Notes: generated by a model not told the origin, from the sequence alone. DNA of 64,000 bases from Vibrio mytili (GCF_000830505.1 NZ_JXOK01000049.1:186001-250000); one strand, 5' to 3'; shown: positions 15,660 through 25,359, numbered from the stretch's first letter. Translations and numbers: made by a program.

Positions 15660-16132
15660 TTACAGCGCGGCTAGAATCGTTTCCGCTTTGCTGACTTCAA
15701 ACTCGCTTGGTTGTTCAACATTTAGAGTGGTGACCACACCATTGTCGATGATCATGCATAACGCTGTGAGCGAATGCCACCGAAACCACCCGTATCCATC
15801 TCTAAACCGAGAGCTTTGGTGAAGCTTGCGTCACCGTCACCCAGCATCAGAATCTCTGAAGCATTTTGTGCTTCGCCCCATGCATTCATAACAAATGCAT
15901 CGTTAACGGCCACACAAGCGATCAGATCAACGCCTTTTGCTTTTAATTGATCAGCATGTACCACATAACCTGGTAGGTGCGCTTCAGAACACGTTGGGGT
16001 AAAGGCTCCAGGTACAGCAAATAGCACCACCTTCTTGTTGGCAAACAGTTCAGTGACGTCATGATTTACCATTCCGTCAGCAGTCAATTCGCTTACCGTT
16101 GCAGTTGGCAATGCTTGGCCTTGTTGAATCAT
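15660..16132 (-). pseudogene. Peroxiredoxin (Prx5/AhpC-TSA family), frameshifted near its end
   Basis: The product has the Prx5-type active site PGAFTPTC (peroxidatic cysteine after PGAFTPT) and the family stretch AWGEAQNASEILMLGDGDASFTKALG. It reduces hydroperoxides in the cytosol. The frame meets a TGA right after GGIRSQRYA, at about 15754. If one base is restored there (GCAATG for GCATG), translation continues MIIDNGVVTTLNVEQ...AAL to TAA at 15660-15662, giving the usual length of about 157. The upstream frame alone gives 126 residues. AGGAAG precedes the ATG at 16132. The defect is one base in an AA pair and may be a sequence error. Confidence 0.85.
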
Positions 16133-16219
16133 TATTATCTTCCTTTTTGCTTTGTTTATTTCAATCAGTCTAGCGCTAAAGTTCAACATTAACCACAGAT
16201 GGTTTGTAGGGATTAGTTG

Positions 16220-17227
16220 TTAAGAGTATGAGGTAACATACTCTTCGACTTGCATCCGATACGTCGTTTTTAACGCGCCATCAATGAAACTGGCCTCGAT
16301 GGCATTCAGTGTAAACTGAGCGAGTTCTTGTTTGCTCATTTGATGAGCTTGGCTTACCGCTAAGAAATTGTCTGTCATATAACCTCCAAAGTAAGAAGGA
16401 TCATCGGAGTTGATCGTCACGGCGACTCCTTTGCGTAGCAAATCAACGATATTGTGTTGTGTCATGTCTTTGAATACGCAGAGCTTAATATTAGACAGTG
16501 GGCAAACGGTCAGTGGCATTTTACTTTCAATCAAAGATTTAACCAACGCGTCGTCTTCGACACATCGAACTCCGTGATCGACACGGCTCACTTCTAGCAT
16601 CTCTATCGCGTCTGAAATATTTTGTGCAGGCCCTTCTTCTCCGGCGTGCGCAACCGTTAAAAAGCCAGCGGCCTTTGCTTGCTGAAAGACGGTTCTGAAT
16701 TTCGCGGGTGGGTGTCCTTTTTCAGAGGAATCTAAACCAATACCAATAATTTTATCGCGATGCTTAAGTATTGATTGGAAAGTTTCTATTGCACTCTCTT
16801 CTGATAAATGTCGGAGGAAACAGGCGATGATTTGTGACGTGATGCCAAGCTTTTCTCTCCCATCGTCCAGAGCCCGTGAAATACCGTTAATAACCGTATC
16901 AAAGTCAATGCCTCGATCTGTGTGCGTCTGAGGATCAAAGAAAATTTCGGTATGAACAACGTTGTCAGCTTTACAGTGCTCTAAGTACTCCCAAGTGAGA
17001 TCATAAAAATCTTGCTCGGTACGTAATACGTTTGCACCTTGATAATAGAGATCGAGAAAAGACTGCAAGTCTTCGAATTGGTAAGCTTCGCGTAGTTGGC
17101 TTGGTGATGAATAAGGGAGTTTGATGCCGTTTCGTTCTGCCAGCTTAAACACGAGCTCAGGCTCAAGTGAGCCTTCAATGTGTAAGTGTAATTCTACTTT
17201 GGGAAGACCCTGAATAAATGCGTTCAT
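16220..17227 (-). CDS. Adenine deaminase (adenosine deaminase family)
   Basis: The 335-residue protein has the metal-site motifs of the family: [10 protein letters not shown] near residue 12, AHAGEEGP near residue 195, DHGVRC, and [11 protein letters not shown] near residue 275. The wording of these motifs ([31 protein letters not shown]) follows the yeast Aah1 type, which deaminates adenine to hypoxanthine, rather than classical adenosine deaminase. It would work in purine salvage in the cytosol. It stands alone, with a 500-bp upstream region that includes a PurR-like palindrome. Some databases may name it adenosine deaminase. Confidence 0.88.
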   Translation of the reverse strand: MNAFIQGLPKVELHLHIEGSLEPELVFKLAERNGIKLPYSSPSQLREAYQFEDLQSFLDLYYQGANVLRTEQDFYDLTWEYLEHCKADNVVHTEIFFDPQTHTDRGIDFDTVINGISRALDDGREKLGITSQIIACFLRHLSEESAIETFQSILKHRDKIIGIGLDSSEKGHPPAKFRTVFQQAKAAGFLTVAHAGEEGPAQNISDAIEMLEVSRVDHGVRCVEDDALVKSLIESKMPLTVCPLSNIKLCVFKDMTQHNIVDLLRKGVAVTINSDDPSYFGGYMTDNFLAVSQAHQMSKQELAQFTLNAIEASFIDGALKTTYRMQVEEYVTSYS

Positions 17228-17746
17228 ATTCCACCTTATGATGTTAATTGTGAAGGCAGTTACTCTAAGAATAGGTATAGATGTAAATAAGTCGAACGCT
17301 ATTACAAAGAGTAAGAGACTTCACGGTACCAATAACTGCAACTGGTACACTCTCAACTCTTCGTAATCAGCACTTTGCGGGAACTGGTAGAGACCCCCAA
17401 ACCATATCATTGGGGTTATACGAAGCAAACGTTTGTTATTATACACAAAATCATCAATATACCTAAAGGTTCTATATACGAACTGGAATGATTTGGGTGT
17501 TTTCTGAGCTGGTGCGAGGGGCGAAATGGTGTATCTAAGGGTGGTAATGGTCAATAAGGAAAAACAGAACTGACCACATTGTTGTTGTCGGTGATTGAGT
17601 TTATTTAAAACTCTGCACTTAATGTGTTTTCGGTAGGAAGTAATATTGTATCGCTTTAGCGATATTCATGTGGATGAAAGGTAGGTGGCGGTACCTAACA
17701 CATCAATATAGAAACACATGAATGCCAAAAAAGGGGCAAGATATAA
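17228..17746. other. Long intergenic region upstream of adenine deaminase
   Basis: No gene that I trust. It holds a PurR-like palindrome (17425-17436), a GGTACCA...TGGTAC repeat near 17325-17347, and ATCGCT-TT-AGCGAT near 17651-17664. A 77-codon reverse frame at 17321-17554 has no protein-like composition and no ribosome-binding site. A small RNA cannot be excluded. Confidence 0.4.
17425..17436. promoter_or_regulatory. PurR-like operator upstream of adenine deaminase
   Basis: GCAAACGTTTGT contains the perfect palindrome CAAACGTTTG, the core of PurR-type LacI-family sites (consensus ANGCAANCGNTTNCNT; two of the outer positions differ). It lies about 200 bp upstream of a purine salvage gene, which fits, although the distance is larger than usual. 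Inference. Confidence 0.4.
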
Positions 17747-17887
17747 TCAAAGATCGAACAGTTTATCAAACTCTCGCTGCGCCATGATATCTTCAATGCG
17801 TCGTCGAGTTTGTTGTTTTATTGCAGCCGTATTTTGTTCGGATTCTTTCTTCTCTTTTTCAATCTGCTTTTTACTTTTTTTAGCCAT
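17747..17887 (-). CDS. Small highly charged protein (46 aa)
   Basis: Read on the reverse strand, ATG at 17887 preceded by GGAAAG opens a 46-codon frame rich in lysine and glutamate (MAKKSKKQIEKEKKESEQ start, RRRIEDIMAQREFDKLF end). The composition is helical and nucleic-acid-friendly and the reading frame is clearly protein-like, while the forward frame over the same bases is a shadow. I recall similar short lysine-rich proteins in Vibrio but cannot name the family. Confidence 0.6.
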   Translation of the reverse strand: MAKKSKKQIEKEKKESEQNTAAIKQQTRRRIEDIMAQREFDKLFDL

Positions 17888-17958
17888 AAATTACTTTCCG
17901 ATTATTTATTAAATGAGCCGATCGTATTCTCAGTTTTCATTAATGCATGAAAAGGGTG

Positions 17959-18168
17959 CTACTTGACAGTGAAACTTCCCAACTTTGAACCTGAGTCACA
18001 TAGAATGGCGCCAGATTTAGTTATTTCACAATATTTAAAATCAATAAGATAGCAATTTGATTCGAGTTTTGGCAGGACATGACGTCTTAAAACGTCGCTG
18101 TTAAGCTGATGTATTTTACTTCGCCAAGTGGCTTCTGGTTGTTCTATAGTAAATTCGATTTCGAGCAT
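17959..18168 (-). CDS. Hypothetical small protein (69 aa)
   Basis: A clear AGGAGAC site precedes the ATG. The product (MLEIEFTIEQPEATWRSKIH start, three cysteines in the second half) has no signal peptide or membrane segment. It precedes the 46-residue gene on the same strand by about 70 bp, so the two might share a transcript. No family recognised. Confidence 0.6.
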   Translation of the reverse strand: MLEIEFTIEQPEATWRSKIHQLNSDVLRRHVLPKLESNCYLIDFKYCEITKSGAILCDSGSKLGSFTVK

Positions 18169-18415
18169 TTAGTCTCCTGACTATGGGTATTTTTTACTTT
18201 ATGGGTCAATTGATACCAGTGCCTTTGACGGCCTGTTCTTTTAGTGGACATGTTTTTTCCTTGAAATAAAAATAAGTAGGTATTGCGAGCATAAATCTAG
18301 CAATATCAAATGAAGCCTAGAAATTTGGCTAAACTTAGTGAGAGGATATTAGGGTATAAACAGAAAGGAAGAGAGTTTGGTGCAGCGCGGTTGCGCTACA
18401 CCAAGAAAAGCAGTC

Positions 18416-18625
18416 TTATAGAGGAGTAACTTCAGTCGCTTGAGGACCTTTGTTACCTTGCTCTACGTTGAAGCTTACTTTCTGACCTTCAGTTAGAGTT
18501 TTGAAGCCGTCAGCAACGATTGCGTTGAAGTGTACGAATACATCTTGACCGCCGTTGTCTTGAGAAAGAAAGCCAAAACCTTTAGTTTCGTTAAACCATT
18601 TTACTGAACCAGTTACTTTAGACAT
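18416..18625 (-). CDS. Cold shock protein, CspA family
   Basis: The 69-residue product is a complete cold shock domain with RNP1 KGFGFLSQD and RNP2 VFVHFNAI, beginning [12 protein letters not shown]. It binds single-stranded RNA and DNA and acts as an RNA chaperone. Start 18625 is chosen because it gives the standard N-terminus; an in-frame ATG at 18649 adds eight atypical residues. A gene-free upstream stretch of about 470 bp would allow a long structured 5' leader, as in cspA of Escherichia coli. Vibrio has several paralogues, so no single symbol is given. Confidence 0.93.
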   Translation of the reverse strand: MSKVTGSVKWFNETKGFGFLSQDNGGQDVFVHFNAIVADGFKTLTEGQKVSFNVEQGNKGPQATEVTPL

Positions 18626-19095
18626 AGTAATACCTTTTGAATTAAACATTAAAATTATGTGGTGGATCTTTTTTTAAGCTATTGAATGTTCTATCAAGAG
18701 GAAGTTTTACGCAGGTGTCTGAATTGGAGATTCAAGATTTTACTGAGAGGGAACTTAAACTAAATGTTGCATTAACAGCTCTTCTCTAAGAGCCAGGCAT
18801 CACTATACACCTTGTTTTAAAAATAGCTACTTTTATTTTTAATTATTTTCACTATTTGAAGTTTTGCGTGAGCTATCCCTTTCTAGGAAGGGGACGGTTC
18901 AAGAAGCATGGGCCTAATACAAAGAAGGAATTTTAGCAACGTTCGAAAAAACTGAATAACTGGCTCGAATGTGCACCATCGTCTTTGTTGTTCTCTCTCC
19001 TAGAATACCTTTATACATATGACGTTTGTTTTTAAGAGCGCTTCAATGAATGGTCTTATCAAGCTGTTTGGCGTTTCAATAATGGGAGAGTCTCA
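18626..19095. other. Intergenic region between csp and pirin genes
   Basis: No gene seen. Divergent promoters for the cold shock gene and the pirin gene must lie here. The half nearer the csp gene may be its long leader. A hairpin CCCTT-TCTAGG-AAGGG occurs near 18878-18893. Confidence 0.4.
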
Positions 19096-19946
19096 ATGAG
19101 TAACATAAGAAGAGAAATTCGTCAGGTAATTGCCTCTCAACCGACATCGGATGGAGACGGTGTGAAAATTAGACGTGTAGCGGCTTCAATAACGCTAACT
19201 TCTCGCCATTTCTGATGGTGGATGAGCTGAAGTCTGACGATCGTGCTGATTATGTTGGAGGCTTTCCTCCTCACCCTCATCGCGGTATTGAAACGCTGAC
19301 GTATATGATGCAAGGGCATTTCCAACACCGCGACCATATGGACAACGTTGGCGAGCTTCGTTCGGGTGGCGCGCAGTGGATGGCGGCTGGTCGTGGTGTG
19401 ATTCATAGCGAGATGCCAATCATGGAGGAAGGTTCGTTACACGGCTTCCAGATTTGGATTAACCAGCCTGCAAAAAACAAAATGCAACCAGCGCAATATC
19501 ATGACTTCCAGCCAGAAACGATTACGGAATTTGAGAGTAAAGACTCAGGATTGGTGCGTTTGATTGCCGGGGAATTAAATGTTAATGGCGAACGAATTCA
19601 AGGCCCATTGATGGAGACCGGTGTTGCTGCAACGGTGGCGGATTGGCGAGCTAACGACGGTGATACATTGAACTTAGCGACAAAACAAGATAAGAACATG
19701 ATGATTTATGTGTATCAAGGTGGCATAGAGATTCAAGGCCGGGTGATAAAACAAAATGAAATGGCGTTGTTGTCTAAAGGTGACGCCGTAACGGTGTTGG
19801 CAAAAGGGCTATCAGGAGCGCTGTTATTTGTTGGTGAGCCAATTAATGAGCCAGTGGTACATTACGGACCTTTTGTCATGAATAGCATCGATGAGATTGA
19901 ACAAGCAATCCAAGACTATAACTCTGGTGTGTTTGAAACGTACTAA
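19096..19946 (+). pseudogene. Pirin family protein, frameshifted near its start
   Basis: GGGAGAG precedes ATG 19096. The frame reads MSNIRREIRQVIASQ...GVKIRRVA and then leaves the pirin sequence; the proper continuation (FNNANFSPFLMVDELK...) is in another frame. Adding one G to GG at 19182-19183 restores GF and joins the frames. The remainder has the cupin metal site (PPHPHRGIETLTY, then HRDHMDNVGELRSGG and GRGVIHSEMP). Restored length is about 283 residues. Pirins bind Fe and some have quercetinase activity; the role here is unknown. One lost G in a triplet could be a sequence error. Without correction, only 19215-19946 is readable as a truncated protein. Confidence 0.85.
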
Positions 19947-20020
19947 TTTTATTTTGAGCTCAGCTTTTTGGGCTCACCGAGAAGCAAAGACGATAATCCA
20001 CTGCCATCGAATTTGCATTG

Positions 20021-20046
20021 ACCACACCGAGAGGTGTGGTTTTTTT
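20021..20046 (+). terminator. Terminator of the pirin gene
   Basis: ACCACACC (20021-20028) pairs with GGTGTGGT (20033-20040) around GAGA, followed by TTTTTT. Confidence 0.9.
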
Positions 20047-20057
20047 ATCTGTTGAAT

Positions 20058-20906
20058 TTAACGAGCACACCAACTTTTTATTGCGTCTTGGCCTGCCTTT
20101 AGGCCTAGTTCATAAGCGTGACGCAATGGTTCCGGCGAACGGCTTAACCGTTTTAGCTTAAACGTCTCTGGAGGACAAACTTGAATGATTTCGACATTTT
20201 GGGGTGGATGAGCGATCAGCTCTAACGCTTGGTTATAGCGAACCTCTCTCGTTAGCATCGGAGTTATAAGAGCAGGCGTCTCTTTGAGCATACGCTTGAT
20301 GATTGGTGAGAACTTAGGTTTGGGCTTACGGTAGCTGGCAGGCCGGCTGCGTAATACCATTATTTTTTTAGCGCCCCGCTTGATGGCTTCTGCTATCGGA
20401 ATCGCATCAGAAACGCCTCCGTCTACATATCTGGTGCCATTTAGCATCACACCGTTACGATAAAGAATAGGTAAAGCGCTGCTTGCTTTCATCGTTTCGG
20501 TAAGCATATCGACGTTTGGCGTTAGATACTCTGCCTTACCATTATCTTGACGAGTCACACCGAGAAAGAATGGCCGAGGATCTGCGGCCAGCACGGATTT
20601 ATCAATGCCAAGCTCATCAATAGTGACATCCCACATCCAATCTAAGTCCATGACATTGCCGCCGCGAAATAAGCGACTAGGAGTGATGAATTCATTCCGA
20701 AGGCTGTAATCAAGATAGATCTTGAGGTTTCTTCCAGGCATTTTCGCTAAGTAAGCTGCGAGGTTACTGGCACCTGCTGAAACGCCCCAAAAACTGTCAA
20801 AAGGAGAGAAGTCCTGGTGTAAAAACTGGTCGAGTATGCCGCAAGAAAATACGCCACGCATGGCGCCACCCTCAACAATGAGTGCGTTTGGTCCAATTTG
20901 TTTCAT
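20058..20906 (-). CDS. Patatin-like phospholipase (YjjU-type)
   Basis: The patatin catalytic parts are in order: oxyanion glycines GGAMRG near residue 13, the nucleophile elbow GVSAG near residue 42 and the aspartate of DGGVSD near residue 160. With 282 residues it matches bacterial YjjU-like acyl hydrolases, thought to act on phospholipids. No signal peptide is seen, so it is probably cytosolic. It converges with the pirin gene. Substrate is not deducible. Confidence 0.85.
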   Translation of the reverse strand: MKQIGPNALIVEGGAMRGVFSCGILDQFLHQDFSPFDSFWGVSAGASNLAAYLAKMPGRNLKIYLDYSLRNEFITPSRLFRGGNVMDLDWMWDVTIDELGIDKSVLAADPRPFFLGVTRQDNGKAEYLTPNVDMLTETMKASSALPILYRNGVMLNGTRYVDGGVSDAIPIAEAIKRGAKKIMVLRSRPASYRKPKPKFSPIIKRMLKETPALITPMLTREVRYNQALELIAHPPQNVEIIQVCPPETFKLKRLSRSPEPLRHAYELGLKAGQDAIKSWCAR

Positions 20907-21083
20907 CTACCGTTCTCATCCATCATGAATTGAAATTTTTACGTATAAATACCGTCTTATTATTGAGACTCTCAATGGTGTACCTTTTGCTTTTTATGGC
21001 TACGCTTAAGAATCAGGCTTTAAAGCAATCTGAATAAATGAAAGCAGTACTAAGTAAGTCAAATTCTGACACGAGGTGACGGT

Positions 21084-21158
21084 ATGAACCTGCAAGCAAA
21101 GATTATCGAATATGCTTTAGCAATTACTGGATTACTGATGACAGGCATTGCCCTCTGA
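21084..21158 (+). CDS. Possible small membrane peptide (24 aa)
   Basis: GAGGTGACGGT precedes ATG 21084, and the 24-codon frame encodes a peptide with one hydrophobic stretch (YALAITGLLMTGIAL). Its stop codon lies inside a 10-bp hairpin. Short hydrophobic peptides of this sort exist in enteric bacteria, but the evidence here is a good ribosome-binding site and composition only. Confidence 0.35.
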   Translation: MNLQAKIIEYALAITGLLMTGIAL

Positions 21159-21176
21159 ATACTCTGATTCAGAGGG
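21151..21176. terminator. Perfect 10-bp hairpin without a T-run
   Basis: CCCTCTGAAT (21151-21160) and ATTCAGAGGG (21167-21176) pair fully around ACTCTG. No U tract follows, so it may act as an mRNA 3'-end stabiliser or weak terminator of the small ORF that it overlaps. Confidence 0.45.
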
Positions 21177-21220
21177 GCATGGTATTCGATTAGGTTTTTC
21201 TCGACGAGTTTTATAACCAG

Positions 21221-21652
21221 TTAGCGACGAGCGTTATATCGTGCCATAGCAGCATCTTCCGAGGAGACGACTGTTTTACCAATTGGTGCCAGGGAGATCA
21301 CCGCAAGTTTCAGGTGTTGAAGCGCAAATGGAATACCGATGATTGTGACGAAGCACGCCACAGCGGATGCAATATGTCCGATCGCTAACCAGATTCCTGC
21401 AAATACAAACCAAATGATATTACCGATGATCCCGAGCGGGCTAGTGCCGATGTCCATTTCATTGGTCAGTTCATCGCGTGAAACGGCTTCTTTACCAAAT
21501 GGGAAAAAGGAAAAATTACCCATAACGATACACGCGCGTCCCCAAGGAATGCCGATAATACTGATGAACGCCAAGATGCCGAAAAACCACCATAGCAATC
21601 CCATAAATACGCCACCAAACACAAACCAGATAATGTTACCGAGTGTTCTCAT
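21221..21652 (-). CDS. yccF: YccF family inner-membrane protein
   Basis: The protein has the internal repeat of the YccF family: two hydrophobic units each with GNIIWFVF and IIGIP (residues 5-35 and 75-110), joined by a PFGKEAV stretch, with PIGKTVV in the second copy. At 143 residues it has the family length. It should cross the inner membrane several times. Its function is unknown in any organism. It stands alone. Confidence 0.9.
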   Translation of the reverse strand: MRTLGNIIWFVFGGVFMGLLWWFFGILAFISIIGIPWGRACIVMGNFSFFPFGKEAVSRDELTNEMDIGTSPLGIIGNIIWFVFAGIWLAIGHIASAVACFVTIIGIPFALQHLKLAVISLAPIGKTVVSSEDAAMARYNARR

Positions 21653-21929
21653 TTTATTTCCTATTGCTAATATACGTTTGAAGATCGACTGCGTAACTTT
21701 CTATACTAACTAACCCATGCTATACCAACTAAACCATGTTGTTATCCAGATTAAGCGACGCTAATCGATTTTAATCATTTCATATTGTTAGGTTAAGTAT
21801 GTCACATAAATCTTAACAGAGTATGAATAATGTTGAGTAAAACCACGGTGAGAAAATATAGAAGACTCAACAGTAATCCTCAACAGTAATCAAAGCGGCT
21901 TGGGTTTACGAAGCATCGCGAAAGTGGCC

Positions 21930-22856
21930 TCATAAATCACGCTCAATTTTGTTGCAAATGGCTTCTGCAAGTTGGTGAGTCGCGATATTGCGCTCAATGA
22001 CATTGCTGGCCATTTTTCCACTTTCAATGACCTTAAACCAATCTAACAGCATTGTGTGGAAGCCTTTGCTTGTTAGCATCGGGGTCCAATCTTTTAAGCT
22101 GAGTTTCTGTTCTTGGTTGCCTTGCCACAATTTACCTTCGACAAAAGAATCAAACTCGAGCGCCTTGTTTGAAAAACAAGCCTGAACGCGTTCAGAAGTA
22201 ATGCCAAACTGACGATTCATCGAAGCGTGAAGCAACGTGTCACCGTGTTGCCACTGCACATCTAGGCGTGCCAATTGCTTTTCATCATACTGATGGGTGA
22301 TGTACACGTCTTTGGGCTCGGTTTTTGCTCCTACGTTGACACTGTCTAATGGATGAATGAAATCATCAAAAATAAATGTACGAACATCACCAGGTTGGTT
22401 ATACCGATGTTTTTCCCAGCGAAGCGATTTGAGTGCTGAGATATCACCACTTTGCACGTTGCCCATGTGTTGATTGTATAGGGGAATGTGTCGACGATTG
22501 AATCCTACGTAAAGTGGTTGAACTGCTTGTGCGGCCGTTTCATAGAGTCTTTCGACGTCTGCTGCGTTGTCCGCGAGCGGTTTATCAACAAAAGTCGGAA
22601 TGCCTTGTTTTAAAAAGTATTCAGAGATTTGGACGTGGATATCTGTTGCTGCGTGAATCATGACGGCATCAACACCAAAGCTGGTTAGTTGTTGATAATT
22701 CTGACAGGTTTCTGTGATGCGGTATTGTCTCGCTAATAAGGCTAACGTTTCTGCATTCCTTGTGCACAGTACTAGCTCAACGTTGGCGAACTGAGTAATG
22801 ATCGGAAGATACGCTTTTTGGGCGATATCTCCCAATCCAATGATGCCTATTTTCAT
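21930..22856 (-). CDS. Gfo/Idh/MocA family oxidoreductase (308 aa)
   Basis: The N-terminus MKIGIIGLGDIAQKAYLP is the NAD(P)-binding GxGxxx motif, and VDKPLADN near residue 95 is the family EKP-type motif. The C-terminal half holds the substrate domain with DDFIHPLD. AAGGATC supports the start at 22856; an upstream in-frame codon would add 15 basic residues. Members of this type are often annotated as MviM-like. Substrate unknown. A second and a third member lie at 39073 and 63033. Confidence 0.85.
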   Translation of the reverse strand: MKIGIIGLGDIAQKAYLPIITQFANVELVLCTRNAETLALLARQYRITETCQNYQQLTSFGVDAVMIHAATDIHVQISEYFLKQGIPTFVDKPLADNAADVERLYETAAQAVQPLYVGFNRRHIPLYNQHMGNVQSGDISALKSLRWEKHRYNQPGDVRTFIFDDFIHPLDSVNVGAKTEPKDVYITHQYDEKQLARLDVQWQHGDTLLHASMNRQFGITSERVQACFSNKALEFDSFVEGKLWQGNQEQKLSLKDWTPMLTSKGFHTMLLDWFKVIESGKMASNVIERNIATHQLAEAICNKIERDL

Positions 22857-22884
22857 CTTGATCCTTCTCTTTCTCGTTATCAGA

Positions 22885-22911
22885 AAACAAAAAAGGCGCA
22901 CAAGTGCGCCT
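22885..22911 (-). terminator. Terminator of the glycogen-binding-domain gene
   Basis: On the reverse strand GGCGCAC-TT-GTGCGCC (22895-22910) is followed by TTTTTTGTTTT. It lies 27 bp after the stop of the gene at 22938. Confidence 0.85.
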
Positions 22912-22937
22912 ATAGTGCTGATTCTATTTTACTGATA

Positions 22938-23243
22938 TTACGCGGTTTGCTGTGATGTGCAAACGACGCTGTTATCGCTACCGAGTCCGTTTGGTACGTA
23001 GGCATCTGCTTGTGGATCATTTTCCCAGTCTGATTCATCAAGTAAGTAACGAAACTGAATGTTTTGTTCCTTCGGTAAGCGTGTTTTGAACTTAAATTGA
23101 CCGCTAGTCTTGACCAGTTTCATCGGTTCAGGTTGCCAGTCATTAAAATCGCCTGCAATTTTGACTGATTTCCACTGCTGTTTATCGAGTTCAAAGGTGA
23201 CTTCGACTTCATCTTTGGTTTTGAAAAATCTTTTTTTAAGCAT
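22938..23243 (-). CDS. Isoamylase-type early-set (CBM48-like) domain protein
   Basis: The 101 residues form a single early-set carbohydrate-binding fold, recognised by VKIAGDFNDWQP...PMKL, then FKFKTRLP and the FRYLLD...WENDPQADAYVPNGLGSDNSVV ending. The same fold forms the glycogen-binding part of AMPK-beta and glycogen-branching enzymes. There is no catalytic domain and no signal peptide, so it probably binds glycogen or a similar glucan in the cytosol. It is followed by a strong terminator. Confidence 0.85.
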   Translation of the reverse strand: MLKKRFFKTKDEVEVTFELDKQQWKSVKIAGDFNDWQPEPMKLVKTSGQFKFKTRLPKEQNIQFRYLLDESDWENDPQADAYVPNGLGSDNSVVCTSQQTA

Positions 23244-23476
23244 TGGTTATTCCCTTGGTTTGCGCAAAAACTGCTCTAACTATTACTCAGCTTTCATACT
23301 GATTTCAAGTTTTATCAGCGCTACGGTAGGTGAATAAGTGGGAATTATTAGCTCTAAGAATGGTTCGCGATCAAAGGAGTTTTAATCTTGAGCTTTATGT
23401 CTTACAGGTATATACGGTCTATCGTATTGATATTATTTAAGTCTGGCTCGATTGAGTTTGAGTGGATGGACAATAC

Positions 23477-23500
23477 AAAAAGCCGCACAAGGGTGCGGCT
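23477..23500 (-). terminator. Terminator of ribB
   Basis: On the reverse strand AGCCGCAC (from 23500) pairs with GTGCGGCT (to 23481), followed by TTTTTGTATTG. It lies 21 bp after the ribB stop. Confidence 0.85.
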
Positions 23501-23521
23501 CAGAGAAGCATTAGGGGCGCT

Positions 23522-24178
23522 TTAGGCCAGCTTCGAATCAAACGCTAGACGGTACGTCACCATATCTTCAATGGTTAAAACCGGCATGTTATGCAGGCGC
23601 CCAAAGGCAACGAGCTCTGGGGTTTTCGCCATGGTGCCATCGGGGTTCGTAATTTCACATAGTACGCCAGCTGGCTGAAGCCCCGCCATTTGCATTAAAT
23701 CAACCGTCCCTTCTGTATGGCCTCGACGAGTCATCACACCTCCTGGACGTGCGCGTAGCGGGAATACGTGTCCTGGCCGAGCTAGGTCTTCTGGTCTTGC
23801 CTCTGGGTTGGCAGCCGTTTTGATGGTTGTCACGCGATCGGCTGCGGATACCCCAGTCGTGACACCCACTTTCGCTTCGATAGAAACCGTAAACGCGGTT
23901 TGATTCGCACTGTTGTTGTCCACTACCATTGGAGGAAGATCCAGTTTATCTGCTTGGATGTCGGTCAGACACAGACAAACGATACCGCTGCATTCGCGGA
24001 TCATTAAAGCCATTTGTTCGTTGGTTAAGTGTTCAACGGAATAGATGATGTCGCCTTCATTTTCGCGATCTTCATCATCAAGGAGAATGACGCCGCGACC
24101 TTCTTGAAGGGCAGTAAGTGCGTTTTCAACACGGGTAACTGGGTTGCCAAATTCGGCAAGTAGAGATGACTGATTCAT
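23522..24178 (-). CDS. ribB: 3,4-dihydroxy-2-butanone 4-phosphate synthase
   Basis: The enzyme makes 3,4-dihydroxy-2-butanone 4-phosphate plus formate from ribulose 5-phosphate in riboflavin synthesis. Signature stretches are [13 protein letters not shown] near residue 32 (metal-binding acidic loop), [27 protein letters not shown] and [11 protein letters not shown]. It is the single-domain RibB form of 218 residues, without the GTP cyclohydrolase II domain. An FMN riboswitch lies in its leader, about 170 bp upstream of the start, and should lower expression when FMN is plentiful. A terminator follows. Confidence 0.97.
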   Translation of the reverse strand: MNQSSLLAEFGNPVTRVENALTALQEGRGVILLDDEDRENEGDIIYSVEHLTNEQMALMIRECSGIVCLCLTDIQADKLDLPPMVVDNNSANQTAFTVSIEAKVGVTTGVSAADRVTTIKTAANPEARPEDLARPGHVFPLRARPGGVMTRRGHTEGTVDLMQMAGLQPAGVLCEITNPDGTMAKTPELVAFGRLHNMPVLTIEDMVTYRLAFDSKLA

Positions 24179-24344
24179 GGTTAACTCCTAAAAATGACCA
24201 GAATCAGGGCGGTATGAGAGATCACGACCTACATACGAGTAGAGCTCATGTACATAATGCGATCAAAAAGAAACACCACAGCATTTCCCTAACCACGTTA
24301 GCTTTTCTCTACGTGGAGTGGGATTGCTGGTGCATTCTTATTCT

Positions 24345-24470
24345 CTTTCATCCGGACTATAACCGTCGGCTCTGGCATCTCACCAGATCTGCTGACCTCG
24401 ACGAATCGAGCGCTCGCGGGCTCACTCAAAAGAGTATACCGCCGGTGGGGAATTTCGCCCCGCCCTGAGA
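24345..24470 (-). ncRNA. FMN riboswitch (RFN element) controlling ribB
   Basis: The reverse strand begins AGGGCGGGGCGAAATTCCCC then ACCGGCGGTA, continues with GAGCCCGCGAGCGC and GGTCAGCAGATC, and closes with AGAGCCGACGGTTATAGTCCGGATGAAAGAGA. These are the conserved blocks of the FMN aptamer in order. It directly precedes ribB; FMN binding is expected to block transcription or translation. Confidence 0.96.
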
Positions 24471-24654
24471 ACAATTAATTGTGATGTCAGATCTTATTAA
24501 CGCAGATGGCTGACGAGGGCATCTTACAACAGTTTTTTCACTAGGTTGAATAATTCGATAAAAAATTGTGTTGTTGCTATAAAAAGTTGTAGCTACAACA
24601 CAAAAATTAGTACCAAAAGATTTAACGACGAGCGCTAGCAAACTATCGCAAAAG

Positions 24655-25272
24655 CTATCGACGAAAAAAGTCAGTGCGGATGAAGTGGTCTATCTGCGCT
24701 GGTACAAAGGTGTTGTAGAGTAGACTCGTGTGTGTTTGCTTCGCCTCGATATGATCTTGCATACCGTCTAAGCGGGTTTCTTCCACTGTGACGGTACCAT
24801 CGGACATAATATTGTCGTCACGGATAAGTAACGGGCGAGCACCAATCGGCAACGTGCCCGCGATACTGCCGAGTTTCTGCGGAAAATCCCATCTGTCCTC
24901 GTGTTTATTCAGCCCATGACGTGGCGAATTACCCAAGATTGCTCCTAAACCCAGGTCTTTGATTCGAGTGACGATGGATGCGCCTTTAAGGGGAGAGCCG
25001 ATGGCGACAACATGTGAAATCAAACTCGTGGCCGGTTTCCTCGAAGCAAGGTAGCGCTTAATCATCAACCCGCCTAAGCTATGCCCTACCAATACGTTAC
25101 CGGTCAGTGGATTCAGTGCACGGTCAATGGTTTCGAAAAGCGTCTCTTCATTGATTGAAACGGTGTTGTAACTGATAACTTGGGTGTCGTAGCCTAACTT
25201 ACGTAATTTTTTACTCAGCGGTTGCATGACCAGTCCATGCATGTATAGGCCATGTAGAATGATTATTTTCAT
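24655..25272 (-). CDS. Alpha/beta hydrolase, lipase-like (205 aa)
   Basis: The sequence begins with the typical first strand MKIIILHGLYMHG, has the nucleophile elbow GHSLGG near residue 65, and a conserved late His region (HTSLLYN near residue 180); a catalytic Asp is probably in the DDNIMSDGTV stretch. It resembles the short DUF676/PGAP1-like lipases. No signal peptide, so it is cytosolic. Substrate unknown. The riboswitch leader of ribB lies on the same strand downstream. Confidence 0.82.
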   Translation of the reverse strand: MKIIILHGLYMHGLVMQPLSKKLRKLGYDTQVISYNTVSINEETLFETIDRALNPLTGNVLVGHSLGGLMIKRYLASRKPATSLISHVVAIGSPLKGASIVTRIKDLGLGAILGNSPRHGLNKHEDRWDFPQKLGSIAGTLPIGARPLLIRDDNIMSDGTVTVEETRLDGMQDHIEAKQTHTSLLYNTFVPAQIDHFIRTDFFRR

Positions 25273-25359
25273 GTAATCTCCGGCAACATATTAAGACACA
25301 TGACTTAAGAAAAATTGCAGTCAAAGTGCCTTAGGTATCTTACTCTAAATCGAATATGA

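Noticed and set aside
17718..17912. Forward 64-codon ORF
   Set aside because: It is the antisense of the 46-residue lysine-rich gene, which has a good ribosome-binding site and protein-like composition.
19137..19419. Two reverse ORFs opposite the pirin gene
   Set aside because: They are shadows; the forward strand carries the cupin motifs of pirin.
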